From positions 526,111 to 590,110 of the forward strand of contig MKUP01000010.1 of NCBI GenBank assembly GCA_001898625.1: DNA of 64,000 bases, given 5' to 3'. This document shows, piece by piece, positions 8,754-18,328 of the stretch. The notes beneath the pieces are model-generated. The model was not told the DNA's origin. It ran no database searches and worked only from the letters and a program-made list of their open reading frames with translations. Origin of the DNA: Burkholderiales bacterium 67-32. GTDB lineage: Bacteria > Pseudomonadota > Gammaproteobacteria > Burkholderiales > Burkholderiaceae_B. Numbering within the stretch: position 1 is the first letter of the stretch; every line of letters starts with the position of its first letter. Position numbers and translations under genes: made by a program.

Positions 8754-9760
8754 TCCTCGTCCTCCTCGTCCAGGTAGTCGTCCACGTCCTGTTCGTCACC
8801 GTCCCAGGCGATCACACGCACGACGGCCTGCATGTCGTCCGGCACCGGCGCGCGGAACACGCGGGGGCCGCCCCGGACCGGATCGTCGAATTGCAGCCGG
8901 GCCGCGTGCAGCATCTGCCGCGCGGCGGGCTCCACCGCCTTGCCGCCGTACAGCGTATCGGCCAGCAACGGATGGCCGATGCTGGCCATGTGCACCCGTA
9001 TCTGGTGGGTGCGGCCGGTTTCCAGGCGGCACTCGACCTCGGTCACCGGCATGCCGCCGGGCGCCCGGCCCTGGCGCAGGGGCTCGAAATGGGTGATGGC
9101 CGGCTTGGCGGCGATGGGCCGCTCCACGCTCATGCGCACCGGCACGCGCGGATCCCGGCCGATGGGCCGGTCGATGGTGCCGCCGCGCCGCACGTGGCCC
9201 GACACCAGCGCCAGATAGCGCCGTCCCACGGTGCGGGCCTGCAACTGCCGCACCAGCGAGGTCTGCGCCGTGATGGTGCGCGCCACCACCATCAGCCCCG
9301 AGGTATCCTTGTCCAGCCGGTGTACGATGCCGGCACGCGGCACCTGGGCCAGCTCGGGGTAGCGGTGCAGGAGGCCGTTGAGCAGCGTCCCGTGCCAGTT
9401 GCCCGCCCCCGGGTGCACGACCAGGCCCACAGGCTTGTCGACCACGATCCAGTCGGCGCTGTCGGCCACCACCGGAAAATCGATGGCTTCCGGCGTGAAG
9501 GCCAGCGACTCGGGCGCCGCTTCCTCCCAGACCGTGAGCTGGTCGCCCGGCCCGACGACCTGCCGCACGGACGCCTCCTTGCCGTTGACCAGCACGCCGC
9601 CGCGCTCGATCCAGCCCTGCAGGCGGCTGCGGGAATGCTCGGGCAGCAGTTGCGCCAGGACCTTGTCCAGGCGGCCGGCACGGGTGCCGGGAGGCAGGTC
9701 CAGCAGGCGCGGTTCGGCCTCCTGGGTTTCAATATCTTGGGACGGCAGCGAAGATGACAT
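8750..9760 (-). CDS. rluD: 23S rRNA pseudouridine 1911/1915/1917 synthase RluD
   Basis: The enzyme modifies three uridines in helix 69 of 23S rRNA. The 336-residue protein has an N-terminal S4 RNA-binding domain (GTRAGRLDKVLAQLLPEHSR through VLVNGK) and a RluA-type catalytic domain with the active-site Asp in IVHRLDKDTSGLMVVART. The C-terminus is acidic (DVDDYLDEEDEE). It is divergent from bamD, an arrangement conserved in many proteobacteria, and overlaps pgeF. Confidence 0.93.
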   Translation of the reverse strand: MSSSLPSQDIETQEAEPRLLDLPPGTRAGRLDKVLAQLLPEHSRSRLQGWIERGGVLVNGKEASVRQVVGPGDQLTVWEEAAPESLAFTPEAIDFPVVADSADWIVVDKPVGLVVHPGAGNWHGTLLNGLLHRYPELAQVPRAGIVHRLDKDTSGLMVVARTITAQTSLVRQLQARTVGRRYLALVSGHVRRGGTIDRPIGRDPRVPVRMSVERPIAAKPAITHFEPLRQGRAPGGMPVTEVECRLETGRTHQIRVHMASIGHPLLADTLYGGKAVEPAARQMLHAARLQFDDPVRGGPRVFRAPVPDDMQAVVRVIAWDGDEQDVDDYLDEEDEE

Positions 9761-9791
9761 GTTTCTGGAGGGCGTGGCCGCGAAGCCCGAA

Positions 9792-9797
9792 TATAAT
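9792..9797 (+). promoter_or_regulatory. possible -10 element of bamD
   Basis: A perfect TATAAT lies 31 bp upstream of the bamD ATG, in the gap between divergent rluD and bamD. No good -35 hexamer is visible 16-18 bp upstream, so this is only a candidate. Confidence 0.4.
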
Positions 9798-9828
9798 CAT
9801 GAATAGTCTATTGGTGAGGGACACCACC

Positions 9829-10698
9829 ATGCAGTTGAATTCCCTGGCAATGCAAGCGGCCTGCGGGCATGTGGCCCCGGTCCGGCGGCAGAGCCTCGTC
9901 ACGCGGCTGGGCCTGGCCCTGGCCTGCCTGCTGGCCTTTTTCGTCCTGGCGGGCTGCGCCAATACCGGCAAGGAACCCGACCCCACGGTGGGCTGGACTG
10001 CCGAAAGATTGTACAAGGAGGCCAAGGACGAGATGGACACCGGCAACTGGACTCAGGCGGCCAAGTTGCTGGAAAAACTCGAATCGCGCTATCCGTTCGG
10101 CGTCTTTGCCCAGCAGGCGCAGATCGACATCGCCTACGTCTACTGGAAGGACGGCTCCAACGCCCAGGCCCTGGCCGCGATCGACCGCTTCGAGCGCCTG
10201 CACCCCAACCACCCCAGCCTGGACTACATGCTCTACCTGAAGGGGTTGATCAACTTCTACCAGGACAGCGCCTTCCTGGCCGGCCTGACGCGGCAGGACC
10301 CCAGCGAGCGCGACCCCAAGGGCGCGCGCGAATCGTTCGACGCGTTCAAGAGCCTGGTCGCCCGCTTCCCCGACAGCAAGTACGCGCCCGACGCTCGCCT
10401 GCGGCTGAACTACCTCGTCAACTCCATCGCGATGAACGAGGTCCACGTCGCCCGCCTGTACCTGGATCGCGGCGCCTACGTGGCCGCGGTCAACCGCGCG
10501 CAGACCGCCGTGCGCGACTTCCAGGGCGCCCCCGCGGTCGAGGAAGCGCTCTACATCATGGTGCTGGCCTACGACAAGATGGGCATGACCGACCTGCGCG
10601 ACGATGCCTCGCGCGTGCTGAGCGCGAACTATCCCGACAGCACCTTCGTCAAGAGCGGCTTCCAGAAGGAAAGCGGCCCGTGGTGGAAGATCTGGTAA
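9829..10698 (+). CDS. bamD: outer membrane assembly lipoprotein BamD
   Basis: A component of the beta-barrel assembly (BAM) complex, anchored to the inner leaflet of the outer membrane. The 289-residue precursor has a basic N-region, a hydrophobic segment and an LAGC lipobox, followed by TPR-like repeats (NWTQAAKLLEKLESRYPFG, NAQALAAIDRFERLHPNHP and later). I chose the ATG at 9829 because a GAGGG ribosome-binding site lies 8 nt upstream; a methionine seven codons later is also possible. The next gene, a response regulator, starts 13 bp downstream. Confidence 0.93.
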   Translation: MQLNSLAMQAACGHVAPVRRQSLVTRLGLALACLLAFFVLAGCANTGKEPDPTVGWTAERLYKEAKDEMDTGNWTQAAKLLEKLESRYPFGVFAQQAQIDIAYVYWKDGSNAQALAAIDRFERLHPNHPSLDYMLYLKGLINFYQDSAFLAGLTRQDPSERDPKGARESFDAFKSLVARFPDSKYAPDARLRLNYLVNSIAMNEVHVARLYLDRGAYVAAVNRAQTAVRDFQGAPAVEEALYIMVLAYDKMGMTDLRDDASRVLSANYPDSTFVKSGFQKESGPWWKIW

Positions 10699-10711
10699 GG
10701 GCGCCACGCCC

Positions 10712-11347
10712 GTGACCAGCGCCCTGCTGATCGACGATCACGCCATGTTCCGGGAGGGGCTGGCGCTTGCCCTGCGGCAGGCGGCCGGCCCCTCGCTGCA
10801 TCTGCGCACCGCCGCCGGCGGCGCCGAGGCCCTGGCCCTGCTCAAGGACGCCACGGCCGACATCGCACTGATGGATTACTACCTTCCCGACATAGGCGGC
10901 GCGGCGCTGGTGCGCCAGTTGCGGCGCGCCGGCGCCGGCCTGCGGGTCATGGTGCTGTCCGCCTCCGAGGACCATGAGGACGCCGAGGCGGCCCTGGCCG
11001 CGGGCGCCCACGGCTTCCTGCACAAATCGGCCGACGTCGGGCAGTTGCTGGACGCCATGCGGCGGGTACTGGCCGGAAAGGTCGTACGGCCCCTGGAAAG
11101 CCCCCTGCCCGCCTCGCTGGCCGTCCTGTCCGAGCAGCCGCCGGGCCGATTGACGCCGCGCCAGACCGAGGTGCTGTGCCTGCTGTGCGAGGGCCTGCGC
11201 AACGGCGAGATCGCCGAGCGCCTGGCCACCACCGAGAAAACCGTCAAGGCCCATATCTCGGCCATCTTCGCCGCCCTGGGCGTGGTCAACCGCACCCAGG
11301 CGGTGCTGGCCGCGCGCCGCGCCGGCCTGTTCGGCAAACCCAGGTAA
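10712..11347 (+). CDS. LuxR/NarL-type response regulator
   Basis: A 211-residue two-component response regulator. The receiver domain has the acidic pair in LLIDDH, the phosphoacceptor D55 (IALMDYYLPD) and the conserved Lys (FLHKSADV). The C-terminal LuxR helix-turn-helix (LTPRQTEVLCLLCEGLRNGEIAERLATTEKTVKAHI) is complete. It starts with GTG. It converges on the hybrid histidine kinase gene with a 20-bp gap, which suggests the two form one signalling system despite opposite orientation. The signal and targets are unknown. Confidence 0.9.
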   Translation: MTSALLIDDHAMFREGLALALRQAAGPSLHLRTAAGGAEALALLKDATADIALMDYYLPDIGGAALVRQLRRAGAGLRVMVLSASEDHEDAEAALAAGAHGFLHKSADVGQLLDAMRRVLAGKVVRPLESPLPASLAVLSEQPPGRLTPRQTEVLCLLCEGLRNGEIAERLATTEKTVKAHISAIFAALGVVNRTQAVLAARRAGLFGKPR

Positions 11348-11367
11348 GGCCCCAGGGCCAGTTGACG

Positions 11368-13113
11368 CTAGCCCAGCAGCCGTACCACGGCCTCCCGAAG
11401 CTCGGCGGGTTCGACCGGCTTGTGCATCAGCGGCCAGGTGCGCGCGGCCGCCTCCGCCAGGCGCTGGGGATCGGTATCGCCGCTGACCAGCATCGCGGGG
11501 ATGTTCTCGTCGTTGTATTCCTCGTGCAGGGCGTCGATCACCTCGATTCCCGTCTCGTGGTTGCGCAGCCGGTAGTCGCTGATGATCAGGTCCGGCCGCT
11601 CGTTGCGCTGGGACGCGGCCTGCAGGATCTCGCTGCCGCTGGCGCCGGCCACGACCCGGCAGCCCCAGGCCTCCAGCAGCAACTGCAATCCCTGGCGGTT
11701 CTCGGTGTCATCGTCGATCACGAACACCAGCCGGTCCCGCAGCGCGCCGGCCGCACGGTTCGCCGGCACCGCGGCCGGCTGGCCGACGTGCTGCTCCGCC
11801 ATCCGGGGCACGGTAATGGCAAAGACGCTGCCCCGCCCCGGGCGCGAGCGCAGCCCGACGGTATGCCCGAGCAGCTTGGCCGTGCGCCGCACGATGGCCA
11901 GCCCCAGGCCCAGTCCCTTGCCCCGGTCGCGTTCGGGATTGTTCACCTGATGGAATTCCCAGAACACCTTGTCCTGTTCGGATGCGGGGATGCCCGCCCC
12001 GGTGTCCCAGACCTCGATGCGCCAGGCCCCCCGCCGGGGCCGGCATGCCAGCAGCACTCCGCCGCGCGGGGTATTGCGGATGGCGTTGTCGACCAGGTTA
12101 CGCAGGATCCGGTCCAGCAGCGCCGGATCGGTATAGACCACCGCTCGTGTGGGCCGCACACGCAAAACCAGCGACTTGGCATCAGCCTGCGGCGTGAACT
12201 CCAGCAGCAACTGGTCGAACAGCGCGGCCAGCGCGAAAGTCCGCCGGTTGACGCGCACCACCCCGGCATCCAGGCGGGAGATGTTCAGCAGTGCCTCGAA
12301 CAGCGTCCCCAGCGCCGAGGCGGCCCGCCCCACGCTGTCGACCAGGCGCCGGCTCTCGTCGGGCAACGGCTGTTCCTTCAGCACGCCGATGAACAGGCTC
12401 AGCGCATGGACCGGCTGGCGCAGGTCGTGGCTGGCCGCGGCCAGGAAGCGCGACTTGGCCAGGTCGCTGCGTTCGGCCGCTTCCTTCTCGCGCTGCAGGC
12501 TCTCGACCAGGGAAAGATTCTCGAAGCGCAGGCGCAGCGAATCGATCTGCGTGCGCGACATACGCTGCGCGAACACCAGGGTGACGGCCAGGTACAGCGC
12601 CGCCGCCAGGGCCAGCACGGTATGCATGGTGCCCGGGATGGTCAGGATGGCGACGAAAGGCAGCGAGAAATACGGCAGTTCAAAGGCATACAGCAGCGGC
12701 AGGTCGATGCAATAGGCATAGATCGCCCCCGTGCCCAGGGTCAGCAGCGCGACGATGAGGAACATCTGGTGCGGCAGGTCCACGTGCAGCATCCAGTAGG
12801 CGAACGGAATCCCCCACAGCAGCCCGGCCCCCCCGGTCGTGGCGATGGCGGCCCGGCGCCAACGCGCCAGGCCCCCCACGCTGCCGGCCGCCGTCCTGTA
12901 CCGCGACACGCCCCAGGCGCGGACCAGCGTCCAGGCCCCCTGCGCCAGGAACCAGGCCAGCAACTGCCCCGCGGGCACCGCATCGCGCAGCGCCGCCCAC
13001 ACCAGGCCCACCGTCAATAGCGCGCCGCACAGCGAGAACGGCAGGTTGCGGCGAAGTATCGCCGCCTGTTCGGCCTGGATCTGCTCGACAAGGGGAAGAC
13101 GGGAAGCGGACAT
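11368..13113 (-). CDS. membrane hybrid histidine kinase with C-terminal receiver
   Basis: A 581-residue hybrid sensor kinase. The N-terminal half carries about six hydrophobic segments (residues 25-180) without an evident large periplasmic domain. A short coiled coil follows, then HisKA with H229 (AAASHDLRQPVHAL), HATPase with LVDNAIRNTPRGG and DTGAGIP, and a receiver domain with D513 (LIISDYRL). I use the ATG at 13113; in-frame sequence upstream looks non-coding. It probably acts on the response regulator encoded convergently at 10712-11347. It is divergent from the lipoprotein array, so that array is a possible target. Confidence 0.9.
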   Translation of the reverse strand: MSASRLPLVEQIQAEQAAILRRNLPFSLCGALLTVGLVWAALRDAVPAGQLLAWFLAQGAWTLVRAWGVSRYRTAAGSVGGLARWRRAAIATTGGAGLLWGIPFAYWMLHVDLPHQMFLIVALLTLGTGAIYAYCIDLPLLYAFELPYFSLPFVAILTIPGTMHTVLALAAALYLAVTLVFAQRMSRTQIDSLRLRFENLSLVESLQREKEAAERSDLAKSRFLAAASHDLRQPVHALSLFIGVLKEQPLPDESRRLVDSVGRAASALGTLFEALLNISRLDAGVVRVNRRTFALAALFDQLLLEFTPQADAKSLVLRVRPTRAVVYTDPALLDRILRNLVDNAIRNTPRGGVLLACRPRRGAWRIEVWDTGAGIPASEQDKVFWEFHQVNNPERDRGKGLGLGLAIVRRTAKLLGHTVGLRSRPGRGSVFAITVPRMAEQHVGQPAAVPANRAAGALRDRLVFVIDDDTENRQGLQLLLEAWGCRVVAGASGSEILQAASQRNERPDLIISDYRLRNHETGIEVIDALHEEYNDENIPAMLVSGDTDPQRLAEAAARTWPLMHKPVEPAELREAVVRLLG

Positions 13114-13246
13114 CGGGCTCGGGATTCCGGGAATTGGCACAACGCTATCACGGACGGAAGACCCAGGCATTGGACCTTCGACCAATGCGCGCGGCGAGAC
13201 ATCCCGATACGCTTGCGTCCAAGTTCCCATCCGACAGGTATCGCCC

Positions 13247-14917
13247 ATGCTCCCACGACTCCACGCCTGGCCGCTGCGCGTGCTGTCGCTGCTGTCCATC
13301 CTGGTCCTGGCCGCCTGCGGCGGAGGGGAAGACGGCGCCGCGCCCGCGCCGCCGCCTCCCGAGACCGGCCCGCGGCTGGCCGTCGACTGCAGCGGACCGC
13401 GCTGCGGTGCCGTCGACGTCCATCGCTATGCCGGTTCCGGCGTAGGCGTCTGGCAGTACACCAACGACACCGACGACCGCGTGGAAGTGCCTGTCCGCAT
13501 CGACGGCATACCGGGCAAGGATGTCCACCTTTCCTACGTGAACCAGTCGGATGCGCGGCAGAAGCTGCCGCCGCTGGAATTGTTCCTGCGCTCGCCCTAC
13601 GCCGACGCGGCCGCATCGGCCGCTCTGCTTCGCGCAGCGGGCCCCGCTCCGGATCCGGCGGAAAGCCGGCTGCCGCACGCGCCCCCCGACATGCGCGCTT
13701 TGCCCCGCCCCCGCATGAAAACCGCCTCCGGCCCGGCCCTGGCCCGTATGGCCGCCGCGGCGGCCCATCGGGTGGGAGATACGAAGGAATGGTGGGTGAA
13801 TGACTTTTCGTACCGGGACGACGCCGTGGCGCTACGCCCGACCACGCTGCGCCGCACTTTCCGCGTCGATGGCGCTGATCCCAGGACCCTGAACATCTGG
13901 GTCGAGGACGCGGTCACGAACTCCGGCGTACTGACCGACGAAGCCCTGGACCAACTGCAGCAACAGATCCGATCCACCTACGACCGGGTGACCAGGATCG
14001 CGGGGCCGATCTGGAACGAGAATCCCTACGAAGACATCATCGGCGCCGGCGAAGACCTGAACGTGGTGATCGTCGAACGGATGGAGGTCCAGGGCTACGT
14101 CAGCTATACGGACTCCTACGTGCGTCGCTACTATCCGGACCTTCCCCACATCCAACAGTCCAACGAAGCCCTGGCGGTGTACATGCACGCCCGGACCATC
14201 TACGCCCCCGATGACGTCTACACCGACTTCATCCAGAACTTCTCGCACGAACTCACGCACATCGTGTTCTGGTTCTATCGAGGCATTCTCGGCGGCGACG
14301 AGTACACCTTCGACCCCTGGCTGAACGAAACGGTCGCCGAAGCGATGAAGGATCTGGTCTACCATCCAGGCGACCCCGCGCCCTCCGACACCGAGGCGCG
14401 CTTCCGAAGCTGGATGATCTGGGGCCAGCGCGGTGGTTTCAACTGCGATCTGCGCGACATGTATCCGATCCCGTCACCGGACCGGGCCTGCTATGGCTAC
14501 AACACGGTCAATTCGCTGGCGGCCTACCTGATGCGCCAGTACGGCGTCGATCTGTTCGTCTCGCTGTTGAACGATTACAGCTCGACCGACGCCTTCGAGA
14601 TCCTCGACCACTCCCTCCGGCAGGTGGGGGGCGACGGTTTCAAGGCCATGCTGCGCCGCTTCGGCAGCAGCGCGGCCCTGTTTCCCGCGGCGGCCTCGCC
14701 TTCTGGCTTCGGCTATCCCGAGAGGCATGAAGGAGAGATTTCGCTCATTCCGCTGGACGGCGCACCGTATGCCGACACCACCGCGCTGCCGTTCAGCGTC
14801 CCGCTTCACCTGGAACCCTACGGCTTCTTTCCCTTCGTACGGCCCCGTGTCCAGGGCACGTACAGCGAGACCCTGCTGGTTCCCCCACGCTCCAGCCTGA
14901 GCATCGTCATTCGATAG
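13247..14917 (+). CDS. M30-like zinc metallopeptidase lipoprotein, paralogue 1
   Basis: The first of four tandem paralogues. The 556-residue precursor has a signal peptide ending in an LAAC lipobox (C24) with Gly at +2, so outer-membrane retention is likely. A conserved N-terminal module follows (DCSGPRCGA, then RYAGSGVGVWQYTN). The catalytic region has HELTH at 334-338 and WLNE with E361, fitting the HExxH...E pattern of the M30 (hyicolysin) family. A later Cys pair (FNCDLR, RACYGY) may form a disulfide. The protein ends SLSIVIR. The substrate is unknown; a surface-exposed or periplasmic protease is inferred. Confidence 0.8.
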   Translation: MLPRLHAWPLRVLSLLSILVLAACGGGEDGAAPAPPPPETGPRLAVDCSGPRCGAVDVHRYAGSGVGVWQYTNDTDDRVEVPVRIDGIPGKDVHLSYVNQSDARQKLPPLELFLRSPYADAAASAALLRAAGPAPDPAESRLPHAPPDMRALPRPRMKTASGPALARMAAAAAHRVGDTKEWWVNDFSYRDDAVALRPTTLRRTFRVDGADPRTLNIWVEDAVTNSGVLTDEALDQLQQQIRSTYDRVTRIAGPIWNENPYEDIIGAGEDLNVVIVERMEVQGYVSYTDSYVRRYYPDLPHIQQSNEALAVYMHARTIYAPDDVYTDFIQNFSHELTHIVFWFYRGILGGDEYTFDPWLNETVAEAMKDLVYHPGDPAPSDTEARFRSWMIWGQRGGFNCDLRDMYPIPSPDRACYGYNTVNSLAAYLMRQYGVDLFVSLLNDYSSTDAFEILDHSLRQVGGDGFKAMLRRFGSSAALFPAAASPSGFGYPERHEGEISLIPLDGAPYADTTALPFSVPLHLEPYGFFPFVRPRVQGTYSETLLVPPRSSLSIVIR

Positions 14918-14929
14918 ACGAGGACCGCC

Positions 14930-16636
14930 ATGACCGCCAACGCCCCACGCGCATGCTCCCCGGTTGGACGCCTGGTCATCCATGGCATGTGGCTGCTCGT
15001 GGCTGCCTGCGGCGGCGACGGCGACGACTCCGTGTCCAACCCGCCCGCCCCGCCTGCCGCGCCCAGCCTGGCTGTGGATTGCGCAGGCCCCCATTGCGGC
15101 GCGATCTCCCCCGACCGCTATGACGGCCAAGGCATCGGCCTGTGGCGATACACGAACGACACCGACGAACGGGTGGCGCTGCCCATACGGATAACCGGCA
15201 TCCCGGGCAAGGATGTCCAGTTGATCTACGCCAGCCATTCCGAGGCACCGCAAAAACTGCCTGCGCTGGAGCTCTTTGTCCGCTCGCCCTATCCGGGCGC
15301 AGCGCTGGCGTCCACCCTGAACGGCCTTTCCCTGCGCGCAGGTCAGCCTTCCACATTCCCCACGACCCGCCGTGGCCGCATTCCGGAGGCCATGTGGCGC
15401 AAATTTCGGGCCCAGCGGCAAATCTCGCCGCAGTTGCGGGCCGCGCCCGATGTCCGCGTCCCGCCCCAGGTGGGCGATCGGCGGAACTGGTGGATAGACT
15501 CATCCGTCGACGAACCGGACTCCATCCGGTCGCGCCCCGCCACGTTGCGCAAGCAGGTCATGGCCTCGGGTATCGATCCTCGCCGGGTGAACTTCTGGGT
15601 CGCCGACCCCACGGAGGGTCCGGACCTCATCACCGATGGCATGCTGGACCAACTGGCCCAACGCGTCCTGGCAGGGGACGATTCATCCTATGCCCGCCTG
15701 GTGGCGCTTGCCGGGCCGCTCTGGGGGCCCAGCCCATACGAAAACGTCATCCCGCCCGACCAGGACCTTCACATCGTCATTGCCGATGGATTGGCCAGCG
15801 GCGGCTACGTCGACCTGCTCAACGTGCTGAGGCGGGACATGCCCACCGGCATCCCGGAGATCGACGAATGGCTGCGCTTCAGCAACGAGGCCATCGCCGC
15901 CGTCCTCCATGCCGCCTCGGTGTACGACCCGCTCGGTCCTGTCGGCTACGGGCCTTCGATGCTGATGCATGAACTGACCCACGCGGCCACCGCCTATGGA
16001 CGCGACTTCAGCCGCACGATCTCCTACGCCAACGACACGTGGCTGGAGGAAATGGTCGCCACCATGATGCAGGACGTGCAGTTCCTGGAAGACCTCGATT
16101 CCAAGCACTCGATACGGGACGACAGGCTCGCGAGCTGGCTCCGGTTGGTCAAATGGGGTTCGCTGAACTGCGACCTGCGCTCGGTCTCGGCCTCGGACTT
16201 TACCCAGGCCTGCTACGGCTACGACCGGGTGGGCAGCTTCGGCGCCTTCCTGCTGCGCCAGTTCGGCGTGGCATTCTTCCACGGACTGCTGCAGAACACG
16301 AGTTCGCAGGACTCGTTCGAGGTCCTGGATGATGCCATCCGGCAGGCGGGCGGCGCCGGGTTCGCCCAGGCCTGGCAGCGGTTCTCGACGATTGCGGCCC
16401 TGCTGCCGGCCACGAATGTACCGACGGGTTTCGGCATGCCGGCGCGCAAGGAGAACGGCTACGCGCTGGTCCCCATGGACGGCGCACGCTATGCCGCCAG
16501 CGAACTCCCCACGGCCACGCCCATGCGGCTCGCCCCCTACGGCATCTTCCCTTTCGCTCGCCCGGGCATACAAGGCACCTACCAGGAAACCGTGGTCGTG
16601 CCTCCCCATACCAGCCTGTCGGTCGTCGTCCGCTAG
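14930..16636 (+). CDS. M30-like zinc metallopeptidase lipoprotein, paralogue 2
   Basis: A 568-residue paralogue of the preceding gene, 12 bp downstream with its own GAGGA ribosome-binding site. The lipobox is VAAC (C27). The N-terminal module reads DCAGPHCGA and GIGLWRYTN. The zinc site is intact: HELTH at 347-351 and WLEE with E374. The Cys pair is NCDLRS and ACYGYD. The protein ends SLSVVVR. Short spacing and common strand indicate one operon. The paralogues differ mostly between the N-module and the catalytic domain, in a low-complexity linker. Confidence 0.8.
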   Translation: MTANAPRACSPVGRLVIHGMWLLVAACGGDGDDSVSNPPAPPAAPSLAVDCAGPHCGAISPDRYDGQGIGLWRYTNDTDERVALPIRITGIPGKDVQLIYASHSEAPQKLPALELFVRSPYPGAALASTLNGLSLRAGQPSTFPTTRRGRIPEAMWRKFRAQRQISPQLRAAPDVRVPPQVGDRRNWWIDSSVDEPDSIRSRPATLRKQVMASGIDPRRVNFWVADPTEGPDLITDGMLDQLAQRVLAGDDSSYARLVALAGPLWGPSPYENVIPPDQDLHIVIADGLASGGYVDLLNVLRRDMPTGIPEIDEWLRFSNEAIAAVLHAASVYDPLGPVGYGPSMLMHELTHAATAYGRDFSRTISYANDTWLEEMVATMMQDVQFLEDLDSKHSIRDDRLASWLRLVKWGSLNCDLRSVSASDFTQACYGYDRVGSFGAFLLRQFGVAFFHGLLQNTSSQDSFEVLDDAIRQAGGAGFAQAWQRFSTIAALLPATNVPTGFGMPARKENGYALVPMDGARYAASELPTATPMRLAPYGIFPFARPGIQGTYQETVVVPPHTSLSVVVR

Positions 16637-16670
16637 GCCGGGCGCACGCCCATCGCCCCAAGGAAAAGCC

Positions 16671-18320
16671 ATGTCCTTCTTCTCGTTCCGCATACACCGC
16701 TTCCAGCGCCAGTTGGCCCTGCTCGGTCCGGCACTCGTGCTGTCGGCCTGCGGCGGCGACGGCGCCGTGACGCCCGACACCCCCGAGCCGCCGCCTCCCG
16801 CCGTGGCGCAACTAGCCGTGGATTGCGGCGGCCCCCATTGCGGCGCGGTCGATGCGCATCGCTACCTGGGCTCGGGCGTCGGCATCTGGCAGTACACGAA
16901 CACGACCGACGAACGGCGCGAGGTGGAGATCGACATCTCGGGCCTGGCCGGCAAGGACGTGCAGTTGATCATGACGAACCACGGCGACGAACCGCAAAAG
17001 ATGCCCGGCATCGAGTTGTTCGAGCGCTCGCCCTATCCGGTGGAGGGGCCCGCGGCCGCGCGGCGCGCCCCCGCTTTTTCCGTCGCCCCGCCGTCCGTCG
17101 CGAAACCGGCCACCGCCAAGCGGACCGCCACCCAACGGGCCGCCGCCCCTGCCGCCGTGGGCGCCACGCACACATGGTGGGTCGATACGTGGACCGAGGG
17201 CCGGGTCGAACGCGAGTTCACCCTGCTTCGCCAAGGACAGGCCCAGGGACCGGATGGCCCGCGCCGGGTCAACATCTGGCTGGAGGATGATCAATACGGC
17301 GACGTACTGGTCAACGACGCGATGCTGGACAACCTGCTTCAGCGCATGGCCACCGGCCCGGACTCCGTCTACACGCGGGCCACGGACCTCGCCGGCGAAC
17401 CCTGGGGACAGCACGAGACGGCCGGGGCGATCCCGCCGACGCAGGACCTGAACATCGTACTGGGCAAGGAATTGGCCTACGTGTCCTATCCCGGTGGCCG
17501 GGACCTGCGCATCCGCCAGCAGACGGGAAATCCCGACTTCGACGAATACGTCCGCACCAGCAACGAGGCGCTTGCGGTCTACATGACCACGGAGCGTTTC
17601 TACCAGCCGGAGGACTACTACGAGGCCGGCGAGCCCGCCGCGACCATGGCGCTGCTGCTGACCCAGATGGCCAACATCTATCATCGCTCGGCGCTGCCCG
17701 AGACCGATCAGTCCTTCGAGGCCTGGCTCGACTTCATGACCGCCCTCATGATGCAGGACATCCTGTATCTGCCCGGCCTCGATGCCTATCACCCCGTGGG
17801 GGACATCTATCGCTGGTACTGGCTGTCGACGGGCGCCACGGGCAATTTCAATTGCAGCCTCAGGACCGCACGGAACGCGAACGGCGAAAGCTGCTACACC
17901 GCCGGCGCACAGGCGACCTTCGGCGCCTACCTGCTGCGGCAGTACGGCGTCGGCTTCTACCGGCAACTGCTGCGCAACACCAGTTCCTCCGATTCCTGGG
18001 CCATCCTGGACGACGCCATCAAGCAGGCGGGCGGAGAAGGCGCGGACGCCGCCCTGCGCCGCTTCGCCACCAACATCGCCCTGCTGCCCGCGGCCGCTTC
18101 GCCCAAGGGCTATGGCCTGCCGGAACGAACGGACGGCGCCTACACGCTGGCCGCCATCGATGGCGGCACCTACGCCGGCGAACTCGCGCTGCCGACCGAC
18201 ACGATCATGACCCTGATGCCGCGCGCCTTCTTCCCCTTCGCCCGACCGGCCGTGCGGGACACCTACCGGGAGAACATCGTCGTGCCACCGCATACCAGCC
18301 TGTCGGTCGTCGTGCGTTAG
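16671..18320 (+). CDS. M30-like lipoprotein paralogue 3, catalytic site lost
   Basis: A 549-residue paralogue with an LSAC lipobox (C27), the N-module (DCGGPHCGA, GVGIWQYTN), the Cys pair and the common C-terminus SLSVVVR. Aligned with its neighbours, HELTH is replaced by TQMAN (331-335) and the third-ligand segment reads WLDF instead of WxxE, so none of the three zinc ligands remains. The frame is intact and the rest of the fold-defining sequence is well kept, so this is not a decayed gene. I infer a non-catalytic pseudoprotease, perhaps binding or regulating. AGGA precedes the ATG; the gap to paralogue 2 is 34 bp. Confidence 0.8.
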   Translation: MSFFSFRIHRFQRQLALLGPALVLSACGGDGAVTPDTPEPPPPAVAQLAVDCGGPHCGAVDAHRYLGSGVGIWQYTNTTDERREVEIDISGLAGKDVQLIMTNHGDEPQKMPGIELFERSPYPVEGPAAARRAPAFSVAPPSVAKPATAKRTATQRAAAPAAVGATHTWWVDTWTEGRVEREFTLLRQGQAQGPDGPRRVNIWLEDDQYGDVLVNDAMLDNLLQRMATGPDSVYTRATDLAGEPWGQHETAGAIPPTQDLNIVLGKELAYVSYPGGRDLRIRQQTGNPDFDEYVRTSNEALAVYMTTERFYQPEDYYEAGEPAATMALLLTQMANIYHRSALPETDQSFEAWLDFMTALMMQDILYLPGLDAYHPVGDIYRWYWLSTGATGNFNCSLRTARNANGESCYTAGAQATFGAYLLRQYGVGFYRQLLRNTSSSDSWAILDDAIKQAGGEGADAALRRFATNIALLPAAASPKGYGLPERTDGAYTLAAIDGGTYAGELALPTDTIMTLMPRAFFPFARPAVRDTYRENIVVPPHTSLSVVVR

Positions 18321-18328
18321 GAGCCGCC

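Noticed and set aside
17600..17760. Possible frameshift or sequencing error destroying HExxH in paralogue 3
   Set aside because: Flanking sequence aligns in one frame with the other paralogues on both sides of TQMAN, so the change is by substitution.
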